Assembly: GCA_900169235.1 (NCBI GenBank)
Contig: FWCC01000363.1
Coordinates: forward strand, 1 to 64,000
DNA from: Zarea fungicola
Taxonomy: Eukaryota; Ascomycota; Sordariomycetes; Hypocreales; Cordycipitaceae
Reading direction: 5' to 3'
DNA length: 64,000 nucleotides
A program made the position numbers and the translations under genes. Numbering within the stretch: position 1 is the first letter of the stretch; the number at the start of each line of letters is the position of its first letter. Under the pieces are notes generated by a model. That model was not told the DNA's origin. It saw nothing but the letters and a program-made list of their open reading frames with translations, and ran no database searches. Below, piece by piece: positions 11,666 to 22,852 of this stretch.

Positions 11666-14059
11666 TTAGCCATTCGCAATATGGAAGCCCGTTCTGTGAT
11701 CTTTCTCTGTAGGCTCTGAATCCTTGATTGGGTGAAGCAGGATGGAAGGCAGACAAGGCCGCCCGTTGTGCCTTTCCCAGCTTGCACCACCAATACTTGT
11801 GTCTTCCCAACCCATCCAATTATTGAATAGGCGATTTGGAGGCTCTGCACGGTAGTACCAGGTGCTGCCTTGGTAGCGGCGTTCTCGCCACCAGCCCATG
11901 GCACTGCCATGGCCTCCAGCTGCGCCGTCTGGGCCGGCATTAAACCATTTGTTCACAAAGGCGCCCGTCCAGCTGCGGTCCATAAATATGGGGTGTGGTG
12001 CAAAAACGGCTTTTAGCCCATGATGCAATGCCACTGTCTGAGGTGTCATTTCGGAGGCGACATGATTTCCACGCATGTTCTCAACATGCATCAAATTGAG
12101 GAGACGTTTCGAGACTCGAGAGTGCGTGATAATGGTGGTTCGTCTGGGAAGGGTTTCTTTTCTGTGATTTTCATCAACGTAGCCCCAAATATGCTCACCA
12201 ATGATCCACAGGCTATCGATGGGGTTAAACATTGGGCCAACAGTAATGACGTCGGCAGCTTCGCCAACACCCCATTCATAGTTATCCTCTGAGGGAGAAG
12301 AGGGTGGCTTCGGTCCCTGTGGCTTGATAAAAGGCAGATCCGGAGGGCCCCAGACAACGCCATCACCGTATTGGCGCTCAATGGATTCTCGAAAGGTAGT
12401 ATCGTAGTCGCCGTGGTACTCGGGAATATAGTAACGCTCATTTCTCTCCCAGAGACCTTTGCGAGGCTGTTTGCGGGAAAACTTTTCGATATTGTCAAGG
12501 AGATCATAGTGATGACCAGTGTATCGAAAATCCATCTCCCAGTTCCAAATATACTCGAACTGCGGGTGATCGTGACTGAACTTTTGAACCGAGAGCCATT
12601 GTGCCGTATGAACACTTCGCTCGCTGTCTTCCTTCATCTCAGTATAAATTTCCTTGATCATCTTATCATTCCAAAGAACGGTTATGTCATGGAACTCGAT
12701 TGGAATATTCTCATTCAGAATGTCCAAGTAATTTTGCTTACTTCCGAAAATGTCTCTTTCATCGTCCTTGACTTGCACAAGGAGGAACACTTCATATTCG
12801 CCACCAGATTTCAGGGACAGCTCAGAAATAAGAGCGCGAATATTTTGTTTTTCGCTTTCTGTGTAGTTCTTGCCTGTGTATGAGCGCAATAGCAGAGCAG
12901 TCCGGTCTTCACTCTGGTATTGACTTGTGGATCGAGATGTAGTTGTCACAAATGCACCACTATCGTCAGGTTGGTCCAGGCTAGCCTTTGTATCGGGTAA
13001 TTCTCGCCTTCTTGCATCATCAGCTATAGCAGCCTGCATCCTGTCTGAATTTGAGTCTGAATGAACAAATCTATGCGTCTCTGGATAGATTGCCAGGTAT
13101 GGATTGCTGCTGTTTGCATTGGTCTCATAACGCTTGGCATTGAGCGTCAGGCAGCGTTTCTGGAGTGTACCCCAGTTGACTTGGTCCCAGTTAAGCGGCT
13201 GCGTTCGGCCGTTGACTTGCTTTGTCTGCGCCAAGAGTCCGTAGCGGCCAAGCCGGGTATTGCGTTCCCAGCAAATGTTGGGGTCGAGATTGAGAGCATG
13301 ATAGCTACCCATGAGGGGGCTTGGGAAGTCCCTGGGGCGTCCTTTGAACACCATGATATCTTCAATCGGCTTTCCGTTCGCACCGTCGCACGCAACATAG
13401 GGAGCGTGGCCCTTTGATTGCCACTCTGCGCTGTTATAGCTCGGGTACGGGTCGAAATGAACGGGTTCGTCTATGCTGTAGTTGACTTTGTAGTTTATGC
13501 CGGGTTTGGCAACTAGTTTCTTGGTGAGATCGTCGGTCCGATTTTCCTTGAAAACGAGGCTGGCCACTGTCTTGCCGTAAATCTGGTTCGAACCTTTCAA
13601 CCTGCAATTGTTAGAGAGAGCTAGTATCTAATGCGATGGTCAAACCTACTTGGCAGTGGCACTGTAAATATAGCGCCAGATCTTGCGTTTATCCTTTTCC
13701 TCTTGCAAACGGCTGGTCTCGTCTGCACTTCGTCCCTTCCCGTCCCTTGAATAGCCCGGCTCCACATCGTTGGGATCTTCTCTGTCATCAGGGTCTTTCC
13801 AGTCACTGATATCACTCGCTTTGAGTTCCCAGTACGAAACCGCAATATCGGCCTTTTGTTGCACATCCCCATTGCCTCCAAATAGACCAAAAATTGAGGG
13901 CCTTTGACCGTCCCGAATGTATGGAACTATTCGGAGTTCGGGGGAGCGAGTCAGAAAGACAAAGCAGGTAGCCAAGGTTAAAGCGACCGCGAAAAACAAA
14001 ATCCTAGGCTTGACACCCAGGATTTTTGAGCGGGTGACTCTGCTGTGACGTAGAATCAT
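11666..14059 (-). CDS. DUF3405 family type II membrane protein
   Basis: Two exons, 14059-13650 and 13601-11666, are joined through a 48-nt intron (donor GTAGGT, acceptor TTGCAG), giving 781 residues. The start is the first ATG of the frame (MILRHSRVTRSKI); upstream codons begin with TTG. A basic N terminus is followed by one membrane segment at about residues 19-37 (ILFFAVALTLATCFVFL) and a long lumenal-type domain. The DUF3405 landmarks are present: the TALLLRSYTGKNYTE strand, EVFLLVQVKDD, an acidic aromatic WNWEMDFRYTGHHYDLL, and EAADVITVGPMFNP. The family is fungal and often mislabelled as an MFS transporter, but the single N-terminal anchor rules that out here. The topology and the acidic WEMDFR motif suggest a Golgi glycosyltransferase-like enzyme; this is inference. 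The promoter side is an unusually long 3.6-kb gene-free stretch. Confidence 0.9.
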
Positions 14060-17000
14060 CTTTCGACCTGCAGTCGCGACAATGTGGTTCGAATGGCTGA
14101 GTAGCTGCTCACAGCTGCGCGACCAATCGGCCAATTACCACAGCCACAGTATAGCAAGGTTGTAGTCAAGAAAAACAAAGCAGTATGGCCATACGTTTTT
14201 GTTCTGAATGTCTTGTTTTCTGGGTGTTGAGAAAGCCGAGCAGGTTGGCAGCTGGCAACTTGCAACTGGCGGTTGACAGGAAGTTGCGAAAGACTAAACG
14301 GGCAGTACCATACAACGCACTCCAAAAGCTAGATTTTCTCAACAGTCACAAAACGGGCTGGTTATTACTCTGACCAGTAGTAGAGCAAATGCAAGGTGCT
14401 AGAAAAAGATGAAGTCGAATGAATGTGAAACGAATAATGTGGCGGCGCACCGGTGTTGACGTGTAAGTAAAGAGATAAGGACAGTAACTCTCAGATTGCT
14501 GATGGATGGACGCATCAGGCGCCTGCGTATCAGAAAAGAAAGAAAATGAACAAGAAACAAGTCAGTCTTCAATGATAAAGGAATATATTTTTTACCAACA
14601 GACTAAAACCTGGTGGTCAAAAACGAGAGGCATATGGACATGTCAAGAGATGAGAGGAGCAGAGACGGCAGTTTTGAAGTGAGCCTCCACCACACAAACC
14701 GAAGAAGAAAAATTTCACAGTCACATAACTATAGCCTTGATTAAGGTGATCAACCGACCACCCTGACAGGCCGTGTCATCCACAGCGAGCAGTTCGAACT
14801 GGTGGAGCCATGGCTTGAACGGCAATGAGATGTTTTACACATTCTTTAAGTGGTTAGCATGTAGGCTATAGATTCGACCAAATCAACGCTAACAGGTTGT
14901 CAGGCTAGCGTACAACGGCTGCGGCTGACAATGTCCAACAAGAATTGGACAAAATTTACAATGGCGACCACGCCATTTCTACGCATGCGCCTTTCATCTA
15001 CTCCGTACATGAAGTGCATATAAGTCCACATGGTTCCACAGCCATAACTAACAAGTCCCCGCCACTATCATCGCCCACCAGGAAACTCCACTGCTGCTGA
15101 AAAGAGGATACACTGGCTCTCAGGGGGCTTTTGTTGGCGGACATTCCGCTCTCTTCTCGGGCACAGGAGACGAACTGTCTGGTTCGCTACAGCTTTGGTA
15201 AGGGGAAAGGTTGACGACGCTCTCTTCGAATCAGGTTTGCCAATGTGGTTTCCCTCGTTAGCATTACCACTAATTAGCATCAAACGCAAAGTAATTGTGG
15301 CAAAATGTCTGTGAAATGTACATCTCCAGTATTGGTTCTAGCAATACTGCAGCAATGATTGGAGCAGACGGGTAGAGCGGCAGAATATGAATACACTGAG
15401 ATCCAGAACTATGGTGGGCTTCATTGTTTGGATGGAAATACGATCAACAGTGTAACCGGGGTGTGGGCTTCTGGCATCTGCTGACAAACGGCAGGTCTAT
15501 CAACTACATAAAGGCATCAATTCGCTACAAAGAGAACGTCTTGGATTTGAAGGTGGTTTTTACATACTGACTGCTGACTCGCTGACAACAAACTGATGTC
15601 GGCCCAGTACGGAGTACCTAGCCAGGTTCAGGTTACTGGCATCAAATGCATTCTATTTTGCTATAACACAACATTCTCTTTTTTTATTTTCCTTGTTCTA
15701 GTTACTGATGAGTTGCTCCAAGTTTTGCACTGCCACAGCCGAATCGGCAAGGCTTGCCCATCAAGAAACCACGATCGGCCGCAGCACAACTGCAGACGAT
15801 CCCATGTCTATCGCTATTGCTGGATCCAGCTTTCAAAGCGGAACCCAGTCAATAGACCACTGTTTTGATGGAAAGGGGCAAAGACGAGGCGCAGCAGCAA
15901 ACGATGTATCCTTAGGCACGTGTTCCGTTGTTGTTGTTTTTTCTGGTCGGCGAACGCTTCAAACAGCAGAGCAGGCACATTTCCGAGCGAAACGTCGATA
16001 ATAGCACTGGCTGGGCGATTTGATGACTTTGCACAGCCTGTACCGTTCCCCGAGCCTAATCTGGCCAGGCCCCGAATGCCAAGACTCAGCTAAGTACCTA
16101 CGTGATGAGTAGAGCTGTCGGAGAGCAGCTTGTTCCAGTTGATACTACATTGAGTTTCTAACTTTCCTGTTGGTCGAAACAGCACCAACAGACTGGAACT
16201 TTGAGACTATGTACCAGTAGTTCTGCATTAGCCCATGTGGCGTCACACGTGGTCCTAAGTGGCGCAGTGGAAATTGGACAGCTCATTTCAACCCGCATAC
16301 TTGGTAATGAGTACTCCGTAATAATAACAGGACAATAATTTGGTCTAATCTCGGCTGTACCAAAAGCCACAATAGTCAGTATCTTTTAAGGCTTACCTAT
16401 AATTCTGTAGCAAGCTCTGACTACGGAGCTACGCTGGTTATGAACTGTTTGCATTTTGAGGCAAGGGGACAGGGAAAAGAAAATCCCCGACCAAGTAAAT
16501 CAGCCAACAACTCTCCAGCGCCACCTCTTCCATTCTCCTGAATCAGGCATGGTTCTTTCTTTTCTCTCTAAATGGTCGCGCCACAATCTACCATTATAAC
16601 TTGTTTTCCTCTCCAGCGTACCAGTATTTTAAAGCGATACTAGTAATTTACTGGGTTGTGATGGGTAAGTTTTGTTTCCCTGTAAGTACCAAGAAGGGGC
16701 TGTTCCTAGATAGGTAATTTTTATTGTCTGTACTGGTATTCCTAAGGAAAAGGAAAGGTACATAGAAATTTATATGTTGGTACGCTAAAGCCTAGAAAAG
16801 ACTAGCGTCTAAAAAGGTACCTGACACACAGGGACAAAACTTTCGCTTGAGACCTAGTATGTCACTTAAATACATGCCAAGCAGCGAAGGCCGGTTCTTG
16901 CAGGCCGCGTTTCCAGATTTAGCGCCAGATAGTAGGCTGGCCTAATATGGCTATTTGCAGCCTGCGTCCTCAAAACGAGGACTACAAAAACAGCGTTCCC

Positions 17001-17656
17001 GAGTACTGGAGCACTCTGATTGAGAAGACCACACGTCTTCATTGAAGCAGATCCACCATGCTATAATTGTTTTTCTTTTGGTGGTCCTTTTGAGCACACC
17101 TACGCCTAGCCTAGCTATGAAGCATTGTTAAAAGTCTTTTATGTAATTATCCAGACTCATACACCATTCTCGCGCACGTCCCCTACTCAGTCATGAAACT
17201 TGGTCGAGGGTATTGTTTCAATAAGATAGAATGGCTTCTGGAATCCAAATGCCACCAATGATACCCTTCAACTTCTAAAAACAAAAACTCAAAGTGAAAT
17301 AGCGCCAGTTAAACTTCCGTTCTTCCCGTCAAAGAAACTCCTGTTAAAAAAACCTCTTCCTCAATACAAAATGGGTAAGGTGCCTAAGGTCAGAAACAGG
17401 CCCCCCAAAAAAAACATCAAGAAGAAAGATGGACGGATGAGGGACGCAATGTTCAATCCCAAACATTACAAAGGTTGTACCACGCCAAGGGGTATCATAA
17501 CAAGATAAAGCCAGCAAATATTCATTCTAAAAGACTTCCGACTCGCCAGTCGTTCTGTTTGTCGTATCCAAGATTAGAGTATAGCGTATTATTAAAGTTG
17601 TATAGAGATCAGATCTTTAGTCCAGTATCTTTGAGTGATGCAATATCTGACCGTTT
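14060..17656. other. Gene-free stretch, 3.6 kb
   Basis: I found no supported gene. A 12-bp perfect palindrome (CAGTTCGAACTG) lies at about 14790-14801. A 45-codon ATG frame at 17370 is rich in Lys/Pro but has no homologue I know and sits just downstream of the LIM gene stop. The region must include the DUF3405 promoter on its left and the LIM 3' UTR on its right; the centre is unexplained. Confidence 0.5.
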
Positions 17657-19924
17657 TTAAATGACGCCGATACGTGTCATGCGCTTGTTAAGCCGTAGCC
17701 TGTCGCCGCGACTGCCAGGAACCACGCCATACGGACCTCTCTCCATACCAGCCCCTGTATTCATCGCTGCCATGCCACGGCTTGAAGGCGCTCTATTCAG
17801 AGGGGGAGGCGCCATTATGCCGGTAGGCATCGGAGTCGGCTCCTGTTTGCTGACTGGTGGTACTGCTTCCACTGTGCTTTCTTTGCGGCGCCGTGCGTCA
17901 CGCTCGCAATACGACTTGCCGTCGATTTCAAAATAACCGTCCGAGAGTGACATACCACAGTCGAGACAACGGAAGCAGCCGACATGATACTTGATGCGCA
18001 TCTCATCCTCCAGGTACTGTCCCTCGATCCCGCGTTGGCAGGTGCCACACAGGCTGCCATTGAGCTTGTGGTAGTGAGTCTCACAGTACGGCTTATCGTG
18101 GTGGACGTAAAACTCTGCGGAGGAAAAGGGCTCCGAGCACGTCGCGCACACAAAGCACGCTTTGTGGTACTTGCCCGTGAGGCGGCCGTCGGCTGAGGAG
18201 ATGCTTTTCCCTGTGATTGGCATACGGCACGCTTTGCAGTCACCTCGTGTGGGCGGATGCAGAGGATCACGAGATCCTTTACGAACAGGCAGTGCAGTTG
18301 GTACACCCTGGCGATTCGGCCGCTCGTTAGAACCATAGCCACGTTCAAAACCTAGTTGCCTAGGAGGTGAGGCACTCTCTTGACCTCGGCGGCCAAGCAT
18401 GCCATGTTGAATGGCAGGGTCATAGCGGTCATCTCGGGGAGACACACTGTAAGGGGATTCAACAAATCGCCCGGCGCTAGGCAGAGGCGCTTGGATCGCA
18501 GGGTCAATGCGAAGTTCCGGTCGCGCATTGCCATGTGTCCGCACTGTACTGTTTTTTCTTGCTGGTGGCGGCTGCTGCTGTTGTAGTTGTGATTGCGGTT
18601 GTCTAAATTGGCCGATGGCATCGGATTTTTTGCTTTCGATTCGGGGTAAGCCCCCGTTCGAGGATGCCTTGGTGCTATGCTCGCTCGCAGTGGAGTAGCC
18701 TGATGACATTGAGTCTGTGGGCGTGTGGTAAGGGTTGCGAGTGCCAAATTCCTTGTCGAGGTCAACAGATGAGCTGTTACCGTGAGCCCTGATCAGGCTT
18801 GTGCGAGGAGGCGGCCGTCGCGACGTGTCTGGACCCATCGATGGTCTGCGATTGATGTCACCAGTACGCAGAAACGGTGCTGATGGGCGGCGTTGCATCT
18901 CAGACTGTTGGTTCGGTGCCGATGGTCGTCTTCCATGCATCTCGTTTGAAGGATATGTGAGTTTTGGAAATGTCTCGGCGCGCGTTATCCCACGAGAGGC
19001 GCCTTCACCTTGGGCTACATCATTAAATGCTCCCTCACGGCCATTTTGTCGCACGTACTTTTGTGGGTTGCTGTGAGAAACCGTCAGGTCAGGAGGCGCA
19101 TCCCAGTGATCCAACGAGTCCTTTCGTTGAGGAAAGGCAGCCTTGTTGGCCGCAGACGGTCGCCGTCCGGCGTCGTCGAATGCAGCGCCAGCCATGTCGT
19201 TTATCCGTTGAAGAAACCCGTTTGTTTCCGGTGCAGACCCTTGCACAGCCGGGTTCTCTGGCCCCGAAGGTTGTCGACCAAATCCGCCATAACCACCAGC
19301 AGTGCCATTTAGCCGGGGAAAGATGTCCTGTGCCTCGTTTGTTGGCGGCTTCGAGATGTTCGAGGTTTCATGCTCGGCCATCTGGCTATTGAATCCCCCA
19401 TAGCCGCCAGGGCGCTGGCGGTAACCTTGCGGAGAACGGTGGCTGTCTTCTGTTTGGGCGATTTCTGGCGCAAATTCGTCGTTGTAATTTCTATTTATCC
19501 CGGAGCGTCCACTTGGTGTTTTGGGTGATGCGTTACGAGAGCTGCTGGGATGGCTGACTGGTGTAAGCTGGCCATGATTCTGGTATCGATCTGAAAGAAT
19601 ATTAGTCGGTTCGCTTGAACGTGAACAGGCGGGGGTATAGGTGGCATATCATACTTGCTACTCCTGTGTCTACTAGAGGTGGTGTTCGTAAGTACTTGGC
19701 ACGGGTTGCGTCATATGCTTTCCCAAATGTCTCGTTGGTGTCTAGCGGAGGTGATACTACATGCCGATTAGCGTGTGCAACTCTTTTGGAACATTGAGGG
19801 CCTTACATTCTGGCGTTGACAGTCTGTCACACAAATGCTCGCCCATGAGAGAAATTTCCACCTCATTTCCACAGTTTGAGCATTTGATTGTCGGCAAAAA
19901 CGTGGACTCCCGAGGTAGGGCCAT
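17657..19924 (-). CDS. LIM-domain protein, fungal paxillin-like, with N-terminal zinc knuckle
   Basis: Three exons, 19924-19807, 19756-19655 and 19590-17657, give 717 residues. Exon 1 encodes MALPRESTFLPTIKCSNCGN and continues to MGEHLC, a Cys-X2-Cys plus His-X-Cys zinc knuckle typical of fungal LIM proteins of this type. Exon 2 carries ELSPPLDTNETFGKA and PPLVDTGVANRYQ. The middle is a long disordered region with repeated RRPSAP motifs, candidate kinase and 14-3-3 sites. Two LIM zinc domains lie at about residues 525-578 (CKAC ... HKACFVCATC ... CETH) and 588-638 (CGTC ... HVGCFRCLDC ... CERD). Such proteins scaffold Rho signalling and the actin ring at tips and septa (paxillin-like PaxB/Pxl1 class). 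The C-terminal tail is basic. A scan from the first in-frame ATG of exon 3 would lose 143 residues, including the zinc knuckle. Confidence 0.88.
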
Positions 19925-22400
19925 GATATGCAGGAGCGGCCTCGCCGGCCAAAATTGCGAAGCGAATGGAGTTATATCGTGGATGGTATTATTTCTCGGC
20001 GACTCCAGGCATCGAGTCTAGTGAAGCAAAGGGAAGGCAAGAAGTTCTGCGGTTGTGAAGGCGAAATAGCAGGTCTTTGCCAGCGGTTACTCTGGGCAAG
20101 CCTTGTTACTGGTTGCGTGCATCAGCCACGCCGCCTTTGTAGCTGGATCCGTAACAGCAACAGCTAGCGATTTCGTCGTAAAGATACGTCTCTTTTGCTC
20201 TTTACTGTTGCGAAAGCAAAGAAATCGATCCTCGGTCTGACAAATAAAGGTGCGTTTTCGTCGATTCTAGAGTAGGAGAGACGTCGTGTCGACTGTCGAG
20301 CGCTTGCGGAAAGAATGGCCTAAGTGGGCGACACTAGCAGTCGTTCATCAGTGGTCTGGAGTGCGCTGATGAACGGCGTGGCTGATGAGCGGAGCGCCAA
20401 CGAAATCGTGTTAAAAGTTGAAACGAAGACTGCTTCAAACGAATATGATGTGACAAAGTTACAAAAAGAACAAAAAGACGCTCAGTCAAAGTAAGTGAAT
20501 ATGAAGAAGCCAAAGTGGGAACAAAAGGGTTTTTGGAAACAAGCCTGGTTGTATGAGAATGATGCGAATGGTGTCTCGAAATGCGGAGGTGGTGTGCCAG
20601 GGTGAAGCCAAGGCCAGGTACAAACGCTAAACAGGGGTTCCCCTGACACTGAAATCCAGTGGGATTTGTCGCTCCAGTGGGGTTCCAGACTTTAGCGATG
20701 GAAGTGGGCTGCTCCGGTGGTTGAAATGCGCTGCTTCTGCGGGTACCACAGAGCGCTTGCAGTCTCCTAGCAGCCCAGCATACCCCCCCGCCAATAACCA
20801 CAGCCAATAATTCTCTTCTAGCCTATTTGTATCGATGCCTTGGCAGGTCAATCTAATAAAGTGGCACGAAATACGATAATGTTAATTCACTAGCTAGGTA
20901 ATAATTGGGTCATCTAATTCTCAGGCCAGGCCCTCCCAGCGCTGTATTGCGGGCTGTTGATGCACTACTGTACATATCGCCTAACGGTTGGCTAGTTGCA
21001 AAGGTGCATGTCATACTTGATGAGCCATTCAAACAGTAACTAATATGACAGGGTATCTAGTGTTGGAGCCGTCTCTCATTATCTTCCGTTGGAGAGGTAT
21101 CCTCCGTCAAGGGCAGCCAAAAATGCAACAGCAATCGATATATTGAGCAGCTGTCATTGTCTGGTTTCCACAGGAGCGCTCGGTTGCTATGCACATGCAT
21201 TGCATGGGCAACCAATGGTAGGCAGTCACAGAGTACATCTAGCACATTGTGAAGCGCAAGATCAATTATCCTCTATTCCAATGTCTTTATTAGTGCTCGG
21301 TGCCGCTGGTGGTCCCTTTGATCGCCCCTTGCTGTGCAAGACACCACACTATCCCCCACAACGACAACTGCACCGAATGCTACTCGTCCTACATAAAAAG
21401 AGATTACACCAGAGAGATTGGCCAAGGTCATTGTTTCCACTGTTTTGGTATTAGCGCCGTTGGGCCCTGTCACATTGTCAAGCCCGGTACCTGAAATTCC
21501 ACGGAAATTACAGGCAAAGTGCCAAGTATTCGCCACACTCTATTTTACGCTCCTGGCTTGCCCTTTCCTGGGTGTAGGTGGGGTGGCATCGATATCCTTT
21601 TGGCTGGTTGCGTGTTCACGGCTTCTCCTCGAGTTGCCCTTCCGACAGTCCACCTTGTCAAGGGCGGAATGACAAGATATTGCGCTTCCATGTGCGTCGT
21701 AACTAGACGAGGCGGGAAAGAGGTAGTTAATTACTAAATCTGTGCTTCTTAGACACTGTATCATCTGCAGTTCCAATATCCTCCCTCACCATGACAACCA
21801 GGGGGCAGCCTTGTCCGTCAGCGGCTCACCAGTAACTTAGCAAGGAATTGTTTGCGGGTAGGGTTCTTGGCGGTTCCAGACAGGCCATTTAATTGATTTT
21901 CTGGGCAATCTTGGTGGAAGAGGTTTTCTGGAATGCAATTCCTAGCCCCATTGTCCGTTCATCCATAATAATACTAGCTTTTTACTAACCACGAGGCTCG
22001 TAAAATTGGGAACAATAAGAAATCTGTGGATCGGCCATTTACATTCCCGGCATTCATTTCCCCATCCATCATCATTGGCCTCGATTACGATAACTAGTGA
22101 CGGCCAGAAAAAGCACATTTTATTCATGTTTTACTGTGCTCCAGGGGCCAGAGGTACCTAGTGCCTGCAGAGCTTGGTCCGTGTAACGCCAGTGCACTCA
22201 TTTGGCCAACGACGTGACTACCAGTACATTCCAGTCGAGAATTGAAAGCCCGTGCATTGCAGCAAATTGGCCAACTAGGTCAAGACCAGCGTATCACCCT
22301 AGACACATAAAAGGTCACCAACTACCAGAGTCCCGCAAAGAGACGAATTGTGCTGGTTAGATTTGTGTGGTACATAGTCAACCGCCCTATCTCTCCCTTC
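19925..22400. other. Gene-sparse stretch left of the MITE
   Basis: This contains the promoter and leader of the minus-strand LIM gene at the left. The rest holds only short overlapping frames on both strands with no recognisable domain, RNA or repeat. Confidence 0.45.
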
Positions 22401-22402
22401 TA

Positions 22403-22449
22403 CAGTGGGTCCAGGTAATTCCGCTCAGAGGCCCATTTTACACCAAAAT
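22403..22449 (+). repeat. Left terminal inverted repeat of the MITE
   Basis: It starts with CAGTGGG immediately after a TA. It pairs with the complement of the right end, with a few mismatches and small indels. Confidence 0.82.
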
Positions 22450-22802
22450 ACACACTTTTTATTAAGCAATTATACAGTAATCAATTAATAAATTAATAGT
22501 ATCAAAATAAGTATTAACTCTTTATAGCTTAGATAATATATTATACCTATTTTCATATTACCTATTAATTCTTTTATTTTATAATTAAATAATAAAAGTA
22601 GAAGAATAAAAATCTTTAGTAAAATAGTGTAATTTTAGCTTAGCTAGCTTTATTAATAGATTTCTCCGCTAGAAAAATATTTAAAAATATATATATATAT
22701 AAAATTCACCATAATGAATTTTAAATAATAATTCATATAAAATAGTTTATTATATACTTTATCTCCTTTATTGGTATAGCTATTGGCTTTTAAAAATAGG
22801 GC

Positions 22803-22850
22803 ATTTTGGTGAAAAATTGGCCTTCGAGCGGAATTACTTTTGGCCCACTG
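22803..22850 (-). repeat. Right terminal inverted repeat of the MITE
   Basis: It ends with CCCACTG followed by TA. It shares GTAATTCCGCTC and CACCAAAAT, in reverse complement and at matching offsets, with the left repeat. Confidence 0.82.
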
Positions 22851-22852
22851 TA

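Larger units (their letters stand above)
22401..22852. mobile_element. MITE with Tc1/mariner-type terminal inverted repeats and TA target duplication
   Basis: The element proper is 448 bp (22403-22850), flanked on both sides by TA. The ends are exact inverted copies (CAGTGGG at 22403-22409, CCCACTG at 22844-22850). The imperfect terminal repeats extend about 47 bp each. They include a perfect 12-bp match (GTAATTCCGCTC at 22415-22426 against its complement at 22826-22837) and a perfect 9-bp match (CACCAAAAT at 22441-22449 against 22803-22811). The interior (about 22450-22800) is extremely A+T-rich, with TA runs and no coding capacity, consistent with a non-autonomous copy decayed by C-to-T mutation. 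A TA duplication is the hallmark of Tc1/mariner transposition. The parent family was not identified, and no second copy was noticed in the window. Confidence 0.85.

Noticed and set aside
14780..14805. TTCGAAC-containing palindrome resembling a tRNA T-loop
   Set aside because: No matching A box, acceptor or anticodon stem nearby; it is just a 12-bp palindrome.
17370..17507. 45-codon Lys/Pro-rich ATG frame
   Set aside because: It sits in the putative 3' region of the LIM gene, is short, and has no homologue I know; A-runs explain the Lys codons.
20334..20807. 157-codon minus-strand frame upstream of the LIM gene
   Set aside because: No recognisable homology, and it lies in the LIM promoter/leader region; composition looks non-coding.
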